From contig NZ_NEGK01000008.1 of assembly GCF_002135435.1 (NCBI RefSeq), positions 158,311-222,310 of the forward strand: 64,000 bases of DNA. The letters run 5' to 3'. A program made the position numbers and the translations under genes. The first letter of the stretch is position 1. Every line of letters begins with the position of its first letter. Below the pieces are notes generated by a model, which saw only the letters and a program-made list of their open reading frames with translations, was not told where the DNA came from and did no database searches. Positions 57,789 to 64,000 of this stretch are shown here, piece after piece. Source of the DNA: Acinetobacter sp. ANC 3813 (GTDB lineage Bacteria > Pseudomonadota > Gammaproteobacteria > Pseudomonadales > Moraxellaceae).

Positions 57789-59078
57789 TTATTGATAACG
57801 GTAACGAGCAGAACGTGCATGCGCATCCAAGTTTTCTTCTTGCGCCAAGATATCTGCCGTTCTCGCCAAAGTTTTGACACCCTGCTCAGAACACATAATT
57901 AAGCTTGAGCGTTTTTGGAAATCATAAACACCCAATGGCGAGGAGAATCGCGCAGTACCCGACGTTGGCAAAACATGGTTCGGACCTGCACAGTAATCAC
58001 CGATTGCTTCTGGTGTATAGCGTCCCATGAAAATTGCGCCCGCATGACGGATATCTTGAGCCATGGCTTCAGCGTCATCCAAACATAGCATTAAATGCTC
58101 TGGGGCAACTTGGTTAATCAGCTCCACACCTTCAGCACGATCTTTGACCAGCACCAATGCGCCGCGGTTCGCGATTGACGTACGCGCAATCTCCGCCTTA
58201 GGCAAAGCTTGAAGATGGATTTCAATGGCTTGCTCAACCGCACTCAATAATTCTGCATCTGGGGTAATGAAGACTGCTTGCGCCACAGTGTCATGCTCTG
58301 CTTGCGACAGCAAATCCATCGCCAGCCATTCTGCATTATTCACGCCTTCGGCATAAACAAGAATTTCTGATGGGCCAGCAATCATGTCAATGCCGACTTG
58401 ACCAAACACCGCACGCTTCGCCGCAGCGACAAATCGGTTTCCTGGACCAGTAATCTTATCCACTGATGGAATCGTTTCTGTACCGTAAGCCAAAGCGGCC
58501 ACCGCCTGCGCACCGCCAATCGTAAAGACGCGGTGTACACCGGCCAAATACGCAGCAGCCAAGACTAAAGGATTCAGCTCGCCATTTGGCGCAGGCACGA
58601 CCATAATAATTTCAGGTACACCCGCAACATGTGCAGGCACAGCATTCATCAATACAGAAGATGGATATGATGCCAAACCGCCCGGCACATAAATCCCCAC
58701 GCGGTCTAAAGGCGTTACTTTTTGGCCTAAAGTATTGCCTAAAGCATCAACATAGGTCCAGCCATCCTGCTTCTGCGCTTGGTGGAATTCACGTACGCGG
58801 CTGGCTGCCAGCTCCAAAGCTTCACGCACTTCAGCTTTTAAACCATCAAAGGCGGTTTTTAGCTGTTCTTGGCTCAGTTCTAGATCTGAAAATTGATGCG
58901 CAGGATGTCTATCGAACTGTTGAGTGAGTTTAAGAACGTGAGCATCACCATGCTGACGGACATCAGCAATAATTTGGTCAACGGTCTTTAAAAGTTCAGG
59001 ATCACTAACTGTCTCAAAAGCCAACAAGTCCGCAAAGTCTTGTTTAAAGCTTTGATCTTGAGTCGATAAACGTCGCAT
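57789..59078 (-). CDS. hisD: Histidinol dehydrogenase
   Basis: HisD oxidises histidinol to histidine in two NAD-dependent steps, using zinc. [21 protein letters not shown] and [28 protein letters not shown] are strongly conserved; zinc ligands are in SQAEHD and in the [19 protein letters not shown] region. I start at ATG 59078 (429 residues), preceded by GTGGGT, not at GTG 59090. Confidence 0.96.
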   Translation of the reverse strand: MRRLSTQDQSFKQDFADLLAFETVSDPELLKTVDQIIADVRQHGDAHVLKLTQQFDRHPAHQFSDLELSQEQLKTAFDGLKAEVREALELAASRVREFHQAQKQDGWTYVDALGNTLGQKVTPLDRVGIYVPGGLASYPSSVLMNAVPAHVAGVPEIIMVVPAPNGELNPLVLAAAYLAGVHRVFTIGGAQAVAALAYGTETIPSVDKITGPGNRFVAAAKRAVFGQVGIDMIAGPSEILVYAEGVNNAEWLAMDLLSQAEHDTVAQAVFITPDAELLSAVEQAIEIHLQALPKAEIARTSIANRGALVLVKDRAEGVELINQVAPEHLMLCLDDAEAMAQDIRHAGAIFMGRYTPEAIGDYCAGPNHVLPTSGTARFSSPLGVYDFQKRSSLIMCSEQGVKTLARTADILAQEENLDAHARSARYRYQ

Positions 59079-59218
59079 CAATTTACCCACAAGGTTTGAA
59101 TTGGAAAACTTTAGTTTACCTTGTTTCAGCTACTTTGTGGACGGCAAATACACACTCATTTGCCAAGTTTTATCAATAAGCATCTATGTTTAAATCAATA
59201 AAGCCTGCATCAGGCTGA

Positions 59219-59250
59219 TAAAAAAACCGCCATGAATGGCGGATTTTTTA
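59219..59250. terminator. Intrinsic terminator between hisG and hisD
   Basis: CCGCCAT/ATGGCGG with A6 before and T6 after, 13 bases past the hisG stop. It implies that hisD-hisC have a separate promoter. Confidence 0.88.
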
Positions 59251-59262
59251 AGGCACAGTCAA

Positions 59263-61479
<2,217 letters not shown>

Positions 61480-61573
61480 CACAAGACCTCTTTATAGGAC
61501 TAACGGTGTAAAACTTGCCATTTTACTATAAATAAAAAAAATAATTCATTAGTCACATACATTATATCAATAA

Positions 61574-61601
61574 AAAAAGAGGTTATTTAAAACCTCTTTT
61601 T
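61574..61601. terminator. Intrinsic terminator after hpf
   Basis: AAAAAGAGGTT/AACCTCTTTTT with a short AT loop, 14 bases past the hpf stop codon. Confidence 0.88.
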
Positions 61602-61615
61602 GTGCAAATTATGGG

Positions 61616-61948
61616 CTAGGCCTCCAAGGGCACATGGATCAATTGCATTTTTCGGTGCTTATCCAACTGCTTTTTTAATTTTTCCGACAACTTTTTAATC
61701 GATGTATACATATCGTCCGCAGTCGCCTGCGCAAAAAACTCTGTCCCCGGCAAGCGGATAATCGCTTCCGCTATATGATTTAAACTTCCTTTTCTGGAAC
61801 GCTTATCGACCTGATGATCTTTACTGAGCTTAACCTGCATACTATTGACCTGATCTAAATGCTTGGTCATTTCGGCAAACTTTAAACGAATATCTTGTTC
61901 TATTGCAGGTGTAACGGTTAAATGATGTCCACGAATCGTAATTTGCAT
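61616..61948 (-). CDS. hpf: Ribosome hibernation promoting factor, short form
   Basis: HPF binds the 30S decoding region and helps form inactive 100S ribosomes under stress. It has the beta-alpha fold with MQITIRGHHLTVTPAIEQDI, conserved basic patch KLSKDHQVDKRSRKGS and the C-terminal helix SIKKLSEKLKKQLDKHRKMQ. At 110 residues it is the short form. Start at ATG 61948, seven to eight bases after AGGG. It lies downstream of rpoN, the usual pairing, but after a terminator and a structured leader. Confidence 0.93.
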   Translation of the reverse strand: MQITIRGHHLTVTPAIEQDIRLKFAEMTKHLDQVNSMQVKLSKDHQVDKRSRKGSLNHIAEAIIRLPGTEFFAQATADDMYTSIKKLSEKLKKQLDKHRKMQLIHVPLEA

Positions 61949-61980
61949 AACACTATCCCTCACCTTTTTTAGGATTAGCA

Positions 61981-62054
61981 GGAAACAGCCAAACGTTCGG
62001 ATCAGTGCAAATTACTGGAGCTCTGCATTTAACATCAAAACATTTGGCTGTTCC
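61981..62054 (-). promoter_or_regulatory. Inverted repeat in the hpf leader
   Basis: GGAACAGCCAAA and its near-complement TTTGGCTGTTTCC (one extra T) lie 50 bases apart on the minus strand, so the hpf leader could fold into a long-stem hairpin with a large loop. No known RNA family recognised. Confidence 0.5.
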
Positions 62055-62059
62055 TTAAA

Positions 62060-62097
62060 TAAAAAAGAGATTCATTATTTCGTCATAATGAATCTCT
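62060..62097 (-). terminator. Intrinsic terminator after rpoN
   Basis: The 13-bp stem AGAGATTCATTAT/ATAATGAATCTCT with a 6-base loop is followed on the minus strand by a T-rich tract, 22 bases past the rpoN stop. Confidence 0.9.
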
Positions 62098-62118
62098 AGA
62101 ATAGTCAGATTTTAAAAA

Positions 62119-63573
62119 TCAGATCAAGACTTTTCGCTCAGAAGATGATGGAATATGTAACGATTCTCTATATTTTGCGACTGTACGCCGAGCAACATCA
62201 ATGCCCTCATCTTTCAGCATAATTGCAATCGCGTTATCAGACAAAGGCTTACGCGTATTTTCATCCGCAATCATTTTTTTAATTTTGGCACGAATTGCAG
62301 TAGAAGAAGCTTCACCGCCCGTCGTCGTTCCTACATGACTGGAAAAAAAATACTTCAGCTCATATAAGCCGCGCGGTGTCAGCATAAATTTATTCGTCGT
62401 TACCCGTGATACTGTCGATTCATGAAGTTCCACTTCTTCAGCAATATCCCGCAGCACCAAAGGCTTCATACCCTCTGGACCAATTTCAAAAAACGAACGC
62501 TGATGCTCAACGATACACGTTGAAACTTTTAAAAGCGTTTTATGACGTTCATCAATACTTTTAATAAAATTCTTTGCTTCTAGCATTTGATTCCGCAGAT
62601 ACTGATTATCATCACTTTGATCAGCACGCTTAATCATATTCGCATAAAAAGAATTCACTCGTAATTTAGGCATAACATCTTGATTTAGCTGAACATGCCA
62701 ATGTTCATTTTTCTTCGAAACAACAACATCTGGAATTTGATAATCTGATTCACGATCTTCAAACTCAACACCCGGATGAGCTTTCAATGTTTTTAACAAT
62801 TCCACTGCAGATTTAAGCTGATCCGTGCTCAACCCTGTTTGCTTTACTAATTTTGGTAACTCATTAGAAATCAATAACTCATAATGCTGCAAAAGCAACA
62901 ACGCTTCTTTTCGGTTAGGCACTTCAGCATCTAAACTTTCAAGCTGTATACTTAAACACTCAGCTAGGTTTCGGGAACCAATACCAATCGGTTCTAACCG
63001 TTGAATAGATTTAAGAACAGCCAGGACTTCATCATCTTCAACGTCTTCATCATAATCCATGCTTTTCAGCAGATGCTGCACAGAAAGCGTAATTTCGGAA
63101 AGATCGCAATCTAAAAAACCTTTCTCATCTAATGAATCGATAATGCAATGCGCAATCAGTTTATCCACCATAGAAAAATGCAATAAATTGACTTGCTCAA
63201 GCATATGCTCACGCAGATTCATATGCGCCTGGCGGTTATCTTCACGCTCTTCAAATTCTGCGCTGCCCAGACTTGTCGGCTGATGCGTATATACATCATC
63301 CCAATCAGTATCTACCGGCAGATCGTCTGGTAAATGATTGGCATTCAATTCATTGGTTAAATCTTTACGGTCCTGCTCAATTTCAGTTAATGTAGTGATA
63401 CTTTCTATGCTTGATTGTTCTTCTATTTTTTCTAAAAGCGGATTACTGTCTAGCTGGACTTGAATTTCTTGTTCCAACTCTAGACTAGAAAGCTGAAGTA
63501 AACGAATGGCCTGCTGCAGCTGCGGTGTTAATGACAGCGAATTCGCAACTTTTAATCCAACCGATAACTTCAT
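62119..63573 (-). CDS. rpoN: RNA polymerase sigma-54 factor
   Basis: RpoN directs transcription from -24/-12 promoters with enhancer-binding activators. The Gln/Leu-rich activator-interacting region is at residues 5-50 (LSLTPQLQQAIRLLQLSSLELEQEIQ), followed by an acidic region, the core-binding domain and the C-terminal RpoN box ARRTVAKYRE. Length 484 residues, normal. Single gene upstream of hpf. Confidence 0.97.
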   Translation of the reverse strand: MKLSVGLKVANSLSLTPQLQQAIRLLQLSSLELEQEIQVQLDSNPLLEKIEEQSSIESITTLTEIEQDRKDLTNELNANHLPDDLPVDTDWDDVYTHQPTSLGSAEFEEREDNRQAHMNLREHMLEQVNLLHFSMVDKLIAHCIIDSLDEKGFLDCDLSEITLSVQHLLKSMDYDEDVEDDEVLAVLKSIQRLEPIGIGSRNLAECLSIQLESLDAEVPNRKEALLLLQHYELLISNELPKLVKQTGLSTDQLKSAVELLKTLKAHPGVEFEDRESDYQIPDVVVSKKNEHWHVQLNQDVMPKLRVNSFYANMIKRADQSDDNQYLRNQMLEAKNFIKSIDERHKTLLKVSTCIVEHQRSFFEIGPEGMKPLVLRDIAEEVELHESTVSRVTTNKFMLTPRGLYELKYFFSSHVGTTTGGEASSTAIRAKIKKMIADENTRKPLSDNAIAIMLKDEGIDVARRTVAKYRESLHIPSSSERKVLI

Positions 63574-63827
63574 CTTTTACCCCTATGCAATAACGCATCT
63601 TATAAGCAATAATTGTGCCGAATTATATTTTTATAGCACAGTTTGATGTAAATAAATACAAATTAATCTGTAAATGTATGTCTACACTTTAATATTTAGC
63701 CCATTTTATGCGGATTATTTCTGTAAATGATGTATATAAAAGATACTAAATTCAATTCTGAACCTTAAAACCCGAAATTTTACAATATTCCTTTTCATGC
63801 TTAACTTCCGATATTTCACCCTCGCAT

Positions 63828-63862
63828 AAAAAAACACCCCCTGAGTAATCAGGGGGTGTTTA
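63828..63862 (-). terminator. Terminator of the rRNA operon
   Basis: A 12-bp GC-rich stem (AACACCCCCTGA/TCAGGGGGTGTT, loop GTAA) followed on the minus strand by T7. It ends eight bases beyond the 5S gene. Confidence 0.95.
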
Positions 63863-63869
63863 GAATAAT

Positions 63870-63985
63870 GAGCTGGCGATGACTTACTCTCACATGGGTA
63901 ACCCCACACTACCATCAGCGCTAAGAGGTTTCACTTCTGAGTTCGGGAAGGGATCAGGTGGTTCACTCTTGCTATTGTCGCCAGC
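63870..63985 (-). rRNA. rrf: 5S ribosomal RNA
   Basis: The reverse strand reads GCTGGCGACAATAGCAAGAG at the 5' end, contains CCGAACTCAGAAGTGAAAC and CGCTGATGGTAGTGTGGGG, and ends GTCATCGCCAGC, the complete gammaproteobacterial 5S pattern; the ends pair to form helix I. The 23S gene should lie just beyond the right edge. Confidence 0.96.
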
Positions 63986-64000
63986 ACAACTGTTATGGAC

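Noticed and set aside
63715..63915. 66-codon minus-strand open frame near the right end
   Set aside because: It overlaps the 5S rRNA and its terminator.

Overview
The window reads as chromosomal DNA of an Acinetobacter-type gammaproteobacterium (Moraxellaceae). The evidence is the moderate-to-low GC, the biotin cluster order bioH-bioA-bioF-bioC-bioD, the smc-zipA-ligA block, the murA-hisG-hisD-hisC block, short HPF next to rpoN, and the fil gene cluster that is typical of Acinetobacter. No prophage, IS transposase, CRISPR array or tRNA was seen. A 5S rRNA at the right edge marks the end of an rRNA operon that lies mostly outside the window.

Layout. 0-4.6 kb: the tail of an unidentified gene, an anchored unknown protein, a GNAT acetyltransferase, then scpA-scpB-rluB. 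4.6-9.4 kb: a tightly overlapping biotin operon on the minus strand. 9.5-14.6 kb: an exported one-Cys peroxiredoxin, a bacterioferritin lacking the haem methionine, rlmF, an AT-rich islet holding a frameshifted SH3b gene, and an NAD-dependent reductase. 14.7-22 kb (minus): GntR regulator, smc, zipA, ligA. With scpAB this gives a complete Smc-ScpAB condensin within 20 kb. 22-31.3 kb: TSUP permease, monofunctional birA with coaX, an RBBP9-type hydrolase, ffh, ypjD, a Nudix gene, dusC, a NERD protein, ogt, and two tandem guanidinium-exporter genes preceded by a likely guanidine-II riboswitch.

31.5-35.5 kb (minus): a four-gene copper operon (Cys/His/Met-rich exported protein, multicopper oxidase CopA with 13-residue Met/His repeats, a small Met/His-rich protein, CopB). 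35.7-46.4 kb: rpe, with a 12-bp-periodic array of DnaA-box-like repeats just after its stop codon, then DUF2218, an M48 protease with a DUF898 membrane protein, S-formylglutathione hydrolase, a membrane-anchored C13 (legumain-like) protease, rsmJ-uppP-tsaB, a gamma-carbonic-anhydrase-like protein, and two Nudix genes. 46.5-55 kb (minus): filA-F. 55.2-63.6 kb: pabB, hisC, hisD, hisG, murA, ibaG, hpf, rpoN. 63.8-64 kb: rrn terminator and 5S rRNA.

Most of the window is conserved housekeeping. The items most worth following up are the fil cluster, which combines a C39 protease, a FapF-like outer-membrane barrel and a secreted repeat protein and so resembles a functional-amyloid (Fap) secretion system; the DnaA-box array downstream of rpe; the riboswitch with its tandem gdx pair; and the SH3b gene whose N-terminus lies in another frame across an A6 tract.
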